In this document: piece after piece, positions 1-7,700 of the stretch
How positions within the stretch are numbered: the first letter of the stretch is position 1
Layout of the letters: each line of letters starts with the position of its first letter
Source: Shewanellaceae bacterium UBA2521
GTDB taxonomy: Bacteria > Pseudomonadota > Gammaproteobacteria > Enterobacterales > Shewanellaceae
Direction of reading: 5' to 3'
Assembly (NCBI GenBank): GCA_002341165.1
Contig: DDNL01000047.1
Coordinates: 1-21,790, forward strand
DNA: 21,790 bases
Notes under the pieces: generated by a model
Databases searched by the model: none
What the model was told of the DNA's origin: nothing
What the model saw: only the letters and a program-made list of their open reading frames with translations
Program-made: the position numbers and the translations under genes

Positions 1-1752
1 CATATTTTACTCAATGGTGTGTCGGGTATTGCGGTAGGTATGGCAACAGATATTCCGCCACATAATATTGAAGAAGTGGTCAGCGCTTGTACCTTACTCT
101 TAAAAAATCCAAAAACTGCGCTTGAAGAGCTGATGGAGCATATTAAAGCACCGGATTACCCAACAGATGCTGAAATTATTACGCCAAAAGAAGACTTGGA
201 TAAAATGTATCGCACAGGGCGCGGCAGCATTAAAATGCGCGCTGTCTACGAGCTAGAGCAAGGTGAGATCCTCATCAATGCGTTGCCACATCAGGTCAGT
301 ACTGCCAAAGTGTTAGAACAGATTGCAGCACAAATGCAGTCAAAAAAATTAACCATGGTGAGTGATTTACGTGATGAATCTGATTATGAAAATCCCGTAC
401 GTCTTGTGATTGTCCCTCGATCTAATCGTGTTGACTGTGAACAGCTGATGCATCATTTATTTGCGACAACCGACTTAGAAAAAAGCTATCGTGTTAATTT
501 GAATATGATTGGCTTAAATGGTCGTCCAGAAGTAAAAGGTTTAAAGGAAATTTTACTTGAGTGGCTTGAATATCGTACTCAAACGGTACGGCGCCGGCTT
601 GAACACCGCTTAGACAAAGTAGAACGACGTTTACATATTTTAGATGGTTTGCTTATTGCATTTTTGCATTTAGACGCTGTGATTGAATTGATTCGTACAC
701 ATGATGAACCTAAGCAACAATTGATGGAGCAATTTGGTTTGTCAGAAAAGCAAGCTGAATCGATTCTCGATTTGAAATTGCGCCAGCTTGCCAAACTTGA
801 AGAAACCAAAATTCGCGCAGAGCAACAGACTTTGGCAAAAGAAAAAGATGAGCTCACCTTAGTTTTATCTTCAGAACGTCGTTTGAAAACTAAAGTGCAA
901 AAAGAGTTACAGCAAGATGCTTTAGAATACGGCGATGCGCGTCGCTCGCCTTTAGAAGAAAGAGAAGATGCGAAAGCACTTTCAGAAAAAGATCTCATGC
1001 CTGCAGAGCCTGTGACTGTGATTATATCGAAAAAAGGTTGGTTACGTTGTGCCAAAGGGCATGATGTTGAACCTGAAGGGTTGAATTATAAATCTGGAGA
1101 TGCTTTTTTGTGTAGTGCCAAGGGGCGCAGTAATCAATCTGTGATCATGCTTGACTCAAGTGGTCGCTCTTTCACTGCAGATGTACATACTTTGCCTTCA
1201 GCCAGAACTCAAGGTGAACCTGTAACAGGGCGTTTTACTTTGGCTGCGGGTATGAACATTGAACAGATGCTCATAGGTTTAGCCGAGCAAAAGTTTTTGG
1301 TGAGTACTTCAGCGGGATATGGTTTTATTTGTACACTCAAAGATATGATTTCACGCAATAAAGCTGGAAAAACGCTACTTACGATGACCGAAGGTGCGAA
1401 TGTACTTACACCTCTTGAAGTGAAAGAGCGTAGTAGCCAAGTTTTGACTATCAGTAATGATGGGCGCATGTTGATCTTTCCTTTAGAGCAATTACCTATG
1501 CTGACTAAAGGCAAAGGTAATAAGTTGATGAATATTTCAACTCAAGCATTTCGTGATAAAGAGCAATGGATGTGTCATGTGTTGGTTTTATCTGATCAAA
1601 GTGAAGTGACTGTATGGGCAGGTAAAAGGAAGCTCTTACTTAAAGCACAAGATCTGGCACATTATGCTGGAGAACGTGGGCGTCGTGGCTTAAAACTACC
1701 ACGAGGTTTACAAAAGGTAGATCGAGTTGTCTCAGTAGAAAGCGGTACCTGA
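1..1752 (+). CDS. parC: DNA topoisomerase IV subunit A, 5'-truncated by window edge
   Basis: This is the C-terminal 583 residues of ParC, the DNA-cleaving subunit of topoisomerase IV, which decatenates daughter chromosomes together with ParE. The frame is open from base 1, so the real start lies upstream; the GTG at 19 is internal. The first visible residues (HILLNGVSGIAVGMATDIPP) are the conserved stretch that follows the active-site Tyr domain. They are followed by the tower and coiled-coil region (roughly residues 175-310 of the visible part, including RRRLEHRLDKVERRL) and a C-terminal beta-pinwheel. Known ParC proteins are about 740-750 aa, so about 150-160 residues, including the catalytic Tyr and the quinolone-resistance region, are outside the window. 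The next gene, plsC, starts 69 bp downstream on the same strand. ParC is preferred over GyrA because no canonical GyrA box is seen and because of the length. Confidence 0.95.
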   Translation, partial: HILLNGVSGIAVGMATDIPPHNIEEVVSACTLLLKNPKTALEELMEHIKAPDYPTDAEIITPKEDLDKMYRTGRGSIKMRAVYELEQGEILINALPHQVSTAKVLEQIAAQMQSKKLTMVSDLRDESDYENPVRLVIVPRSNRVDCEQLMHHLFATTDLEKSYRVNLNMIGLNGRPEVKGLKEILLEWLEYRTQTVRRRLEHRLDKVERRLHILDGLLIAFLHLDAVIELIRTHDEPKQQLMEQFGLSEKQAESILDLKLRQLAKLEETKIRAEQQTLAKEKDELTLVLSSERRLKTKVQKELQQDALEYGDARRSPLEEREDAKALSEKDLMPAEPVTVIISKKGWLRCAKGHDVEPEGLNYKSGDAFLCSAKGRSNQSVIMLDSSGRSFTADVHTLPSARTQGEPVTGRFTLAAGMNIEQMLIGLAEQKFLVSTSAGYGFICTLKDMISRNKAGKTLLTMTEGANVLTPLEVKERSSQVLTISNDGRMLIFPLEQLPMLTKGKGNKLMNISTQAFRDKEQWMCHVLVLSDQSEVTVWAGKRKLLLKAQDLAHYAGERGRRGLKLPRGLQKVDRVVSVESGT

Positions 1753-1821
1753 TCTGGTGTGTTTTTGTTATCATAGCGGTGCTGCATATTATTTTAAGAA
1801 AAACTTATTGAGGATAAGCTT

Positions 1822-2547
1822 ATGTTATTGGTACTGCGCTGTCTGATCTTGTTTGTTATGCTTGTTTTAGGATTAGGCTTTGCGATGGTTTACTGTTTGG
1901 TACGTCCAAGACATAAAAATCATGTATATTTGTATGCTTCAATTATGTCGTGGTTAGCACCTATACTCGGTATTAAAGTTATTTTGCGCGCAGAGAAGAT
2001 TTTAAAATCGCCTTGTATTTTTACAGCGAACCATCAAAATAACTTTGATGTGTTCACTTTAACGAAAGCTGTACCTAAATCTACGGTCAGCTTAGGTAAA
2101 AAAAGTATCGTATGGTTGCCCTTTTTCGGACAGATATATTGGTTAACAGGTAACATTTTGATCGATAGAGCGAATCGGAAAAAAGCATTTGAAACTTTGG
2201 CTCAAACCGTGAAGAAAATGCGTCAACGAATGTTATCCATCTGGTTTTTTCCAGAAGGTACTCGTTCAAGAGGTCGAGGTATGTTACCTTTTAAGTTAGG
2301 TGCTTTTTATACGGCAGTGCAAGCTAAGGTACCGATTGTACCTGTGGTTGCATCGTGCCAAAAAAATATTAATTTAAATCGTTGGCGTAATGGTATTGTG
2401 ATTGTCGAAGTACTGGATCCGGTTTCTACAATCAACTTATGTGCTGATGACGTGAAACAGCTCTCAGAATCGGTACGCAGAAAAATGTTAGAAGCGTACG
2501 AGCGTATTTCGCAAGAAGCCATTCAACTACAGTTTAAACCTGCTTGA
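1822..2547 (+). CDS. plsC: 1-acyl-sn-glycerol-3-phosphate acyltransferase
   Basis: A 241-residue inner-membrane acyltransferase that converts lysophosphatidic acid to phosphatidic acid in phospholipid synthesis. A hydrophobic N-terminal segment (about residues 2-27) anchors the protein. The catalytic HX4D motif is H71-D76 (NHQNNFD), the acyl-acceptor-binding motif is FPEGTRS at 143-149, and the last family block is VPIVPV at 170-175. The start is an ATG with AGGA seven bases upstream. It lies 69 bp after parC and 25 bp before rraB, all on one strand and without a visible terminator between them, so co-transcription is likely. Length and motifs are ordinary for the PlsC family. A paralogue with a different acyl preference cannot be excluded, because these bacteria often carry several PlsC-like proteins. 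Confidence 0.9.
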   Translation: MLLVLRCLILFVMLVLGLGFAMVYCLVRPRHKNHVYLYASIMSWLAPILGIKVILRAEKILKSPCIFTANHQNNFDVFTLTKAVPKSTVSLGKKSIVWLPFFGQIYWLTGNILIDRANRKKAFETLAQTVKKMRQRMLSIWFFPEGTRSRGRGMLPFKLGAFYTAVQAKVPIVPVVASCQKNINLNRWRNGIVIVEVLDPVSTINLCADDVKQLSESVRRKMLEAYERISQEAIQLQFKPA

Positions 2548-2572
2548 AGCAGATTAAAAATGAGGAATATAG

Positions 2573-2953
2573 ATGTCATTTGAGCGTCAATTAAATTATC
2601 AAAAGCAAGAGAATCAAGAAATTGTTGCTGCCCTCATTGAGGATGGTTCCGATCCAGATGCTCTATATATTGTCGAGCATCATTTTTCTTGCCATGATTT
2701 TGATCTATTAGAGCAAGCCGCGGTGGCTTTATTTAAACAAGGTTACGAAGTTGAAGACGCAGAAGAGCTACAGCTTGATGATGGAGCAAAAGTATTTTGC
2801 TGTGATGTGATTATAGAGCAAGAGCTTGATGTTGCTCGTTTAGACGAAGATTGTGAGAAGCTGATGCGTCTGGCTGAATCCTTGTCCATTCACTATGATG
2901 GTTGGGGAACCTATTTTGTGGATATGAATGATGCCGCTAAGCAGGATGAGTAA
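2573..2953 (+). CDS. rraB: Regulator of ribonuclease E activity B
   Basis: A 126-residue, strongly acidic cytoplasmic protein matching the RraB family, which binds RNase E and inhibits mRNA decay. The E. coli protein is 138 aa. The recognisable pattern is an N-terminal helix (SFERQLNYQKQENQEIV), the stretch DGSDPDALYIVEHHFSC and the C-terminal DGWGTYFVD. The ATG has GAGGA six bases upstream. It is the third gene of a probable parC-plsC-rraB transcript and is followed directly by a strong hairpin terminator. Nothing about it is unusual. The family assignment rests on remembered sequence patterns, not a search. Confidence 0.85.
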   Translation: MSFERQLNYQKQENQEIVAALIEDGSDPDALYIVEHHFSCHDFDLLEQAAVALFKQGYEVEDAEELQLDDGAKVFCCDVIIEQELDVARLDEDCEKLMRLAESLSIHYDGWGTYFVDMNDAAKQDE

Positions 2954-2970
2954 GATCGAGATTTCTCTAG

Positions 2971-2997
2971 AAAAGGACGCAGAATGCGTCCTTTTTT
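2971..2997. terminator. Bidirectional hairpin terminator between rraB and a small peptide gene
   Basis: An 11-bp perfect stem (AAAAGGACGCA / TGCGTCCTTTT) with a three-base GAA loop, ending in a T run on the plus strand and a shorter one on the minus strand. It lies 18 bp after the rraB stop and 15 bp beyond the stop of the minus-strand peptide gene. It can therefore serve both converging transcripts. Confidence 0.85.
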
Positions 2998-3012
2998 GAT
3001 GGGTGTTCTTAT

Positions 3013-3195
3013 TTATCTACGACTCGAAAAAGAGGCCTTTGGAGAAGAAGAAAATAAATACGGGGAATATTTGCTTGCATTGATCAGATAGCTTTTATCT
3101 GATTTGATCATGAGTGTCTGAAGTTTCTGAAAGAGATCACGAAGCTTCCATCCAGCATTTATTTGTTTTGTTTTTATGGGGCTTAATACTTTCAT
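3013..3195 (-). CDS. Small cationic peptide with double-glycine-type leader, copy 1
   Basis: A 60-residue peptide. Residues 1-15 (MKVLSPIKTKQINAG) resemble a double-glycine leader: Leu at -12, Ile at -4, Ala-Gly at -2/-1. The usual acidic residue at -8 is Lys here, so it is a degenerate match. The predicted mature part begins WKLRDL, has no Cys, and is basic (9 Lys/Arg against 2 Asp). A gapless alignment with copy 2 (3587-3757) gives 30 identities in 56 positions, including KYSPYxF near the C-terminus. Such conservation between diverged tandem copies argues that this is a real gene. The ATG has AGGAG 11 bases upstream and a promoter-like block 62 bp upstream that is shared with copy 2. It converges on rraB. 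No function is recognised; a microcin-like or other exported peptide is inference. Confidence 0.65.
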   Translation of the reverse strand: MKVLSPIKTKQINAGWKLRDLFQKLQTLMIKSDKSYLINASKYSPYLFSSSPKASFSSRR

Positions 3196-3256
3196 TTTTA
3201 TTTATTCTCCTATTACTTCAAGAAGTGCAATCAACATTGAAAGCCATTATTAACCT

Positions 3257-3269
3257 AGAATAAGCACAC
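3257..3269 (-). promoter_or_regulatory. Putative promoter of peptide copy 1
   Basis: Read on the minus strand the block is GTGTGCTTATTCT, followed a few bases later by TTAATAA. Almost the same block stands at nearly the same distance before copy 2 (62 versus 63 bp from the ATG). TATTCT would act as a -10 hexamer. No -35 element is conserved between the two copies, so an extended -10 or an activator site is possible. Confidence 0.4.
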
Positions 3270-3533
3270 AGTCTTTATCACGAAAATTGAAGTCGTAGAC
3301 AGTGACTGATCTAATTTTTCATATTACATCTTATTTGTTTTTATTCTAAATAATAAACTTTATGTAAGGAAAATACAAAAATCTATTTTTTTTGCGTAAT
3401 AAGTTAAAGCTTTGTTGAAATTTTGACTTTTTTTCTAGGCGATGGATGCCTTGTGCTTTGTTTAGAGTAACTATTTTGTGTGGATTAATGATTCAGTCGC
3501 TGATTAGGGGGAATAAGCTCCCATATTCCTTAG

Positions 3534-3558
3534 GGAAGGCGGAGCATGCCGCCTTTCC
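3534..3558. other. GC-rich hairpin between the two peptide genes
   Basis: GGAAGGCGG and CCGCCTTTCC pair around AGCATG with a single bulged T, giving an unusually GC-rich stem in an AT-rich region. Read on the minus strand it lies 28 bases after the stop of copy 2, where a terminator would sit, but no T run follows. A weaker hairpin (GGAATA / TATTCC, 3510-3529) is adjacent. It may be a rho-independent terminator without a U tract, a transcript-stabilising stem, or a small extragenic palindrome. Confidence 0.45.
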
Positions 3559-3586
3559 TGCTCAAGCGTCTTATCTATCTAAAATT

Positions 3587-3757
3587 CTAAAAAGAGTAAT
3601 GTGGATAAACAGGGAATGAATAAGGAGAATATTTCTTCGAGTTGGTTAGATAAGGTTGATGTATTTTCATCATCAATTTATGGAACTTAAAAAGGAGATC
3701 ACCAGGCTTCCATCCTGCGCTGACTTGTTTTATTTCTACAGGGCTTAATACTTTCAT
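3587..3757 (-). CDS. Small cationic peptide with double-glycine-type leader, copy 2
   Basis: A 56-residue peptide in an open frame short enough to be missed by usual cut-offs. The leader MKVLSPVEIKQVSAG fits the double-glycine consensus at every key place: Leu -12, Glu -8, Ile -7, Val -4, Ala -2, Gly -1. The predicted mature part starts WKPGDLL, has no Cys, carries 6 Lys against 1 Asp, and is rich in Tyr, Phe and Pro towards the end (KYSPYSF). It is paralogous to copy 1, with 30 of 56 residues identical and no gap. Its Shine-Dalgarno (TGAGA) is weaker than that of copy 1. Leaders of this type are known from class II bacteriocins and microcins cut by C39-peptidase ABC exporters; none is encoded nearby. 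The function is inference. Confidence 0.65.
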   Translation of the reverse strand: MKVLSPVEIKQVSAGWKPGDLLFKFHKLMMKIHQPYLTNSKKYSPYSFPVYPHYSF

Positions 3758-3819
3758 ACTTATTTATTCTCATGCAATGTCAATGAATAGGTTTTATGCT
3801 AACTGATGTTATTAAATTG

Positions 3820-3832
3820 AGAATACGCACAC
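3820..3832 (-). promoter_or_regulatory. Putative promoter of peptide copy 2
   Basis: On the minus strand this reads GTGTGCGTATTCT, with TTAATAA shortly after. It matches the block before copy 1 at 12 of 13 bases. TATTCT with an upstream TGTG would be an extended -10 element, placing the transcript start about 55 bases before the ATG. Conservation between copies whose surrounding bases have diverged suggests function. Confidence 0.4.
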
Positions 3833-4193
3833 TATTTTTTATGACTATTCACTCATAGAGATGAAATTGCACACTGTGAGCTATCTAGTTTTATATATAA
3901 CATTTGTATTTTAAATTACAACCAACCTTCAAACAATACTCCTTTTCTTATTTAAATTAAACTTATTATATAAATAAGCATAATTGTTTTTTAGTTTTGG
4001 CGAGATATTATAATTCAAACCCAAAAAATTAATTTATGCTTTGATCTATGGATGATATTTTTTGTAGCTCTTTATCTGATTTAGGGATAAGTAAAAGAAT
4101 AAAATAGTACTCGTTCTTTCGAACGCACGGACTGATGGATGATAACAGATACACAGCCAAGTGTGAATGAGAGTTCACCGGTTATAGGTTGGT

Positions 4194-4205
4194 TGACATA
4201 TGTCA
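4194..4205. promoter_or_regulatory. Perfect 12-bp palindrome, possible operator
   Basis: TGACATATGTCA is a perfect palindrome, of a size suited to a dimeric regulator. Its regulator and target are unknown. It lies 568 bp before the RTX start and 437 bp before the start of peptide copy 2. Confidence 0.3.
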
Positions 4206-4234
4206 TACACAGGATGATGAGTTTGGGATAAGTG

Positions 4235-4314
4235 ATGCTCATATCTTAAATAGCCTTCCGACTCTCTTAGTTATAGTAAAAGTAATATTATTGTTGTATT
4301 TAGACTATGAGCAT
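4235..4314. repeat. Nine-base inverted repeat with 62-base spacer
   Basis: ATGCTCATA at 4235-4243 is the exact reverse complement of TATGAGCAT at 4306-4314. The spacer is AT-rich. It could be paired operator half-sites, the stem of a transcript structure, or chance in AT-rich DNA. Confidence 0.35.
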
Positions 4315-4372
4315 TTCAAAGAGGAAAAAAGGAAAAATTTTTTTTTCACGGTAAGTTGTTAAAAATACAAAT

Positions 4373-4391
4373 AAAAATAGTTATCATTTGC
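4373..4391 (+). promoter_or_regulatory. Possible Fur box
   Basis: AAAAATAGTTATCATTTGC matches the 19-bp Fur consensus at 12 of 19 positions, with the right half (TTATCATTTGC) the better. It lies just upstream of a TATAAT box at 4425, where a repressor could block transcription toward the RTX gene. If real, the RTX gene would be induced under iron limitation. The match is moderate and AT-rich DNA gives such hits by chance. Confidence 0.35.
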
Positions 4392-4424
4392 AATTGTTGT
4401 TAAACTGCTGTTGCTTCAATGATA

Positions 4425-4430
4425 TATAAT
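4425..4430 (+). promoter_or_regulatory. Candidate -10 box toward the RTX gene
   Basis: TATAAT is a perfect -10 hexamer, but no good -35 stands 16-18 bp upstream. If used, it would give an untranslated leader of about 335 bases before the RTX start, long enough for regulation or for the small frame at 4474. It is placed directly behind the Fur-like site. Confidence 0.3.
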
Positions 4431-4473
4431 TGATAAAGTCGACACAACTTACTCATTTTATTGCACGGAGCAC

Positions 4474-4629
4474 ATGATGTTGACATCTTTTTTCACTCTA
4501 TTTTTCCACTGCAATGGTCTTTCAAAAAAGCATATTTATCTAATCTTATCTGTTACAAATAGAGTTCTTAGTGACTTTTTTAATCAAAAGCCAACTTTTA
4601 TATGCTCATCTCTTTTGTTAACAACTTAG
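4474..4629 (+). CDS. Doubtful 51-codon open frame upstream of the RTX gene
   Basis: A 51-residue frame starting with two ATGs; the second (4477) has GGAG six bases upstream. The product begins MMLTSFFTLFFHCNGL, has a hydrophobic start and a second hydrophobic stretch (IYLILSV), and resembles no family known to me. It lies between the candidate TATAAT box and the RTX gene, 142 bp before the latter. It could be a leader peptide or chance in AT-rich DNA. Confidence 0.2.
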   Translation: MMLTSFFTLFFHCNGLSKKHIYLILSVTNRVLSDFFNQKPTFICSSLLLTT

Positions 4630-4671
4630 GTTGGGTTACAAGGCTCAATTCAACACTTTTAGTTAATACTT

Positions 4672-4692
4672 TATCGATTTTATAGATCGATA
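4672..4692. promoter_or_regulatory. Inverted repeat 80 bp before the RTX start
   Basis: TATCGAT, a seven-base spacer, then ATCGATA: a perfect 7-bp inverted repeat close to the RTX start codon. It may be an operator, or a stem in the long untranslated leader if transcription begins near 4437. No regulator is identifiable. Confidence 0.35.
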
Positions 4693-4771
4693 GTTCATTT
4701 CATCATTAGAGCCACAGAGTTCTGATTGTGTAATGAATTTTTTCATCGCATGAATTTGGAGTACAGTATAT

Positions 4772-7700
4772 ATGAATCAATTATCTGAAGAACTTATACC
4801 TTTAACAGAGCAAGAAAAGTCTCATAACGAACTCATTCATAAATTGAGGGATGAGCTAAATATTGATTTACAAAAAACAGATGACTTTGCCGACTTCCCT
4901 TGGAAAATGACTGGAGATCAGCTTCAGAGTACGCTCTTTTTCTCTGAAAAAGATCTGCAACACATTGATTTGATTTTGAAAGATGGTTATCAAAGGCATA
5001 AGGCGAAACATGTAGCTTTGTTGTTTCGGAAAATGCGCGGGCGTAATGCACATAACTTAAGTCCTTTAGTTCGAGGTGAAGCGGGACCTGCTTTCGTTTT
5101 CGATGGTGGTGATGATACAGCGGTTGCTCTAGAGTCTTCTCAATTACCAAAAGAATGGTTACATTCGGTGCTAGCTTTTGGTTTATATCCAACTTTTATG
5201 GCTGTGGTACATAAAGGTTGGCTTGGTGCTCAAGAAGAACGTATTGAAAGTGCGGAGCAGTACACGGCACTAAAAGATCATATTAATCGTTTGAAATCTG
5301 AGCTTGTTGCAACGCTGCAAACGGATCAACAATTCTCCGAACGTATTACTTTGATGAGTCACAAAGAAAAAATAGCCTATCTCAGGGCGCATACCGAGTT
5401 TCAGAATCAATTCCAGAGTGAATTAAAAGCACTAAATATATCAGAAATCAAAGAGACTGATTATGGTCAAAAATTAGATCAAATCAAAAAATTAACGTCT
5501 GATTTAGCTCATCACCGTGAAGATTTACACGAGATACATGGCTCTGTTTTAGATGCAGCATTGAGGTTTGATCCTTATTCTGAGCAAACACAAAAGATTA
5601 TGCAAGACATGAATGAGTTAAGCGATGCGTCTGCACAGAAGTGGACAGCATTTATAGAAAGTCGTATCGCATCAAACTTCACCGAGTCAGGTCTTGGATC
5701 GATGTATTGGGGAATGACTGTATTTGAAACGAGAGCTCTTGTTAATTTAACGTCAGATATTACGCATATTCCATTAGAGACTGTGACCGAAACAATCGGC
5801 AAAGTTGGAGATCACTTGAATGCGATGGGCCAAGCACAAATGGTTTTAGCGGGTCTTGCCAAATCTGGTATAGGTATCAAAGAAGTACGCTCACTTAAAG
5901 AGTGGCTTAAAGAAATAAAGCATTCATCTTTTGGTAAAGATAATGAAAAGCTTGCACATATCAAAGAGAAAATCCATCAATTTAATACAGACAAACGTAG
6001 TATCATGATCAAAGATGTTGTGGGCAATATGACGCTTACAGCAGGTCAATTGGGTATGGTTTTAGGTGGTTCATTGTGTCTGAGTGCGAACCTACTCCTG
6101 TATTCTGGCGTTGTACTGACCATTTCTGGAGTGGTTGCAACACAACTTGTAGCACAATATATGAATGGTCAGTTTAATTATATCGATTCATTGAGTGAGA
6201 AAGAATTAGAGATTTTAAAGAGTAAAGGTCGATCAGGTGAAACATTAGAAGAAATTATTTATCACCGTGCTGAGGATTTATATCAGTATGCTCGAGATCA
6301 AGCGCCTGCTCGAATATGGCAGAAAATTTACAAACAAATATTTGCTCATCCAAAGTTATCAGGTCAAAAAATACTGTCTTTAGTACATAGTTCGATAAGT
6401 GATGATGAAAAAAGTTATAAACAACTTTATCATGAAGTCTTGGAAAAAATTGCCCCTGATGATCCCAATTTAACCAAAGCTTTAAAACGAGCACATTCGA
6501 ATCGTATTGATGATCAGTTGAACTTACTGAATCAGGTGGGTGACCATTTAGAAGCACTCCATTTAAATCAAGACTATGATGCTGCCACGAATACATCAGA
6601 GCATGCGATGCAAGACCTTTTCAGAGCGTCTAGATCTTTAGGCATTGAAAATGAATTAGAGCGGCGTTTAATTAAAGAATTAGTGAACCATAAAGATAGC
6701 TTCAAAAAAGATTATAATATCGATATCCATGATTTCTTAACAGAAATTAAAGTGATGAAGAATAAGCAGCCTTGGAAAGTACCCAATCCAATACAACCAT
6801 TGTTCAATACAGCCGAACTTATTGGAGTTCCTCTATGGAAGATAAATATTGGGCAATTAATACACTTTGGTAGTAAAGAAGATAAAATATTTTTGTTGAA
6901 CAAAGGTGCACTCTACACAAGATTAGGTGAAGAGGGTAGATTTAGCGGAGATCAAAAGCGACCTTTAACTGAGATTTTTCTGAATAAAAAAAGTTGGGCT
7001 AACTTTTTTGGTCGAGATAGACGCAGTATCTTTTTACAATCTTTACATGGCAAAGGAAGACACATACTGCGTTCAAACGTCATGCGTCCAATAATGCATG
7101 CAACAACACAGCAAATCGAATTGAGCAACAAAATGCAAGGCGTGATTCAATCTGAAGCAGTGTATACGACACGTCTTGGGCTTGATAATAATGAACTGAA
7201 TCATGCTTTTCTAGCTACAGCATCAAAGGGGTTAAGTCAAACCGAAGCGTTTGTTGAAAATCAACTCAATCTATCTCTTCTGCGTATTTTACCTGATACA
7301 CAACATCCTGATGCTTTGATTAAGGATCGGTTTGTTGAGCAAGTTAAAGCTATTTCAGAGCAAGCTTCATCAACGGCGAATGAGGTGGCGTCAAGAGGAT
7401 TCATCCATTATTTAACGAATACACCGAAACAAGATTATGTGGCTACATTTCTGCTTAATATAGGTGATCAGAAATATGCTTTAGCTCTAGAAGGAAATAA
7501 GTTGTTTCTTTACGAGAGTGGTACAGGCACGATATATTCAGCTCAAGGTGTCACAAAAATTAAAAAGGTGATGCAGAGACTGAAAAATAAGCAGAGCAGT
7601 GCTAGATTATGGCAGGTGCAAAAAGTGATGTTTAACGACTCTGAAATGTTAGATACTCATGTCAATTCAATCAGCCAGACTCTGGAAACGAGTGACTCTA

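Larger units (their letters stand above)
3013..3845 (-). repeat. Tandem duplication of a peptide gene with its promoter
   Basis: Two diverged direct copies of one unit lie head to tail on the minus strand: roughly 3013-3280 and 3587-3845. Similarity covers the coding part, the ribosome-binding region (GAGAATAAATAA stands before both starts) and the promoter block. It fades further upstream. The 391-bp spacer between the genes (3196-3586) holds the copy 1 promoter and a GC-rich hairpin but no convincing gene. Confidence 0.7.
3833..4771. other. Long AT-rich intergenic region upstream of the RTX gene
   Basis: More than 900 bp between the divergent peptide and RTX genes with no recognisable protein gene other than one doubtful short frame (4474-4629). 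It is very AT-rich and contains several inverted repeats (4194-4205, 4235-4314, 4672-4692), a small CGTTC/GAACG hairpin at 4112-4125, a Fur-like site and a TATAAT box. No transposase remnant, tRNA or attachment site is visible. It is plausibly the control region of the RTX gene, or eroded island DNA. Confidence 0.6.

Noticed and set aside
579..1055. A 158-codon minus-strand frame inside parC
   Set aside because: It is wholly antisense to well-conserved parC codons and Ser/Cys/Lys-rich in composition, a typical shadow frame.
3446..3619. A 57-codon plus-strand frame starting MPCALFRVTI between the peptide copies
   Set aside because: It overlaps the 3' end of peptide copy 2 on the other strand and runs through the hairpins. 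No counterpart exists beside copy 1, and it resembles no family.
4833..5192. A 119-codon minus-strand frame inside the RTX gene
   Set aside because: It is antisense to the long RTX frame, with low-complexity His runs and no ribosome-binding site; a shadow frame.
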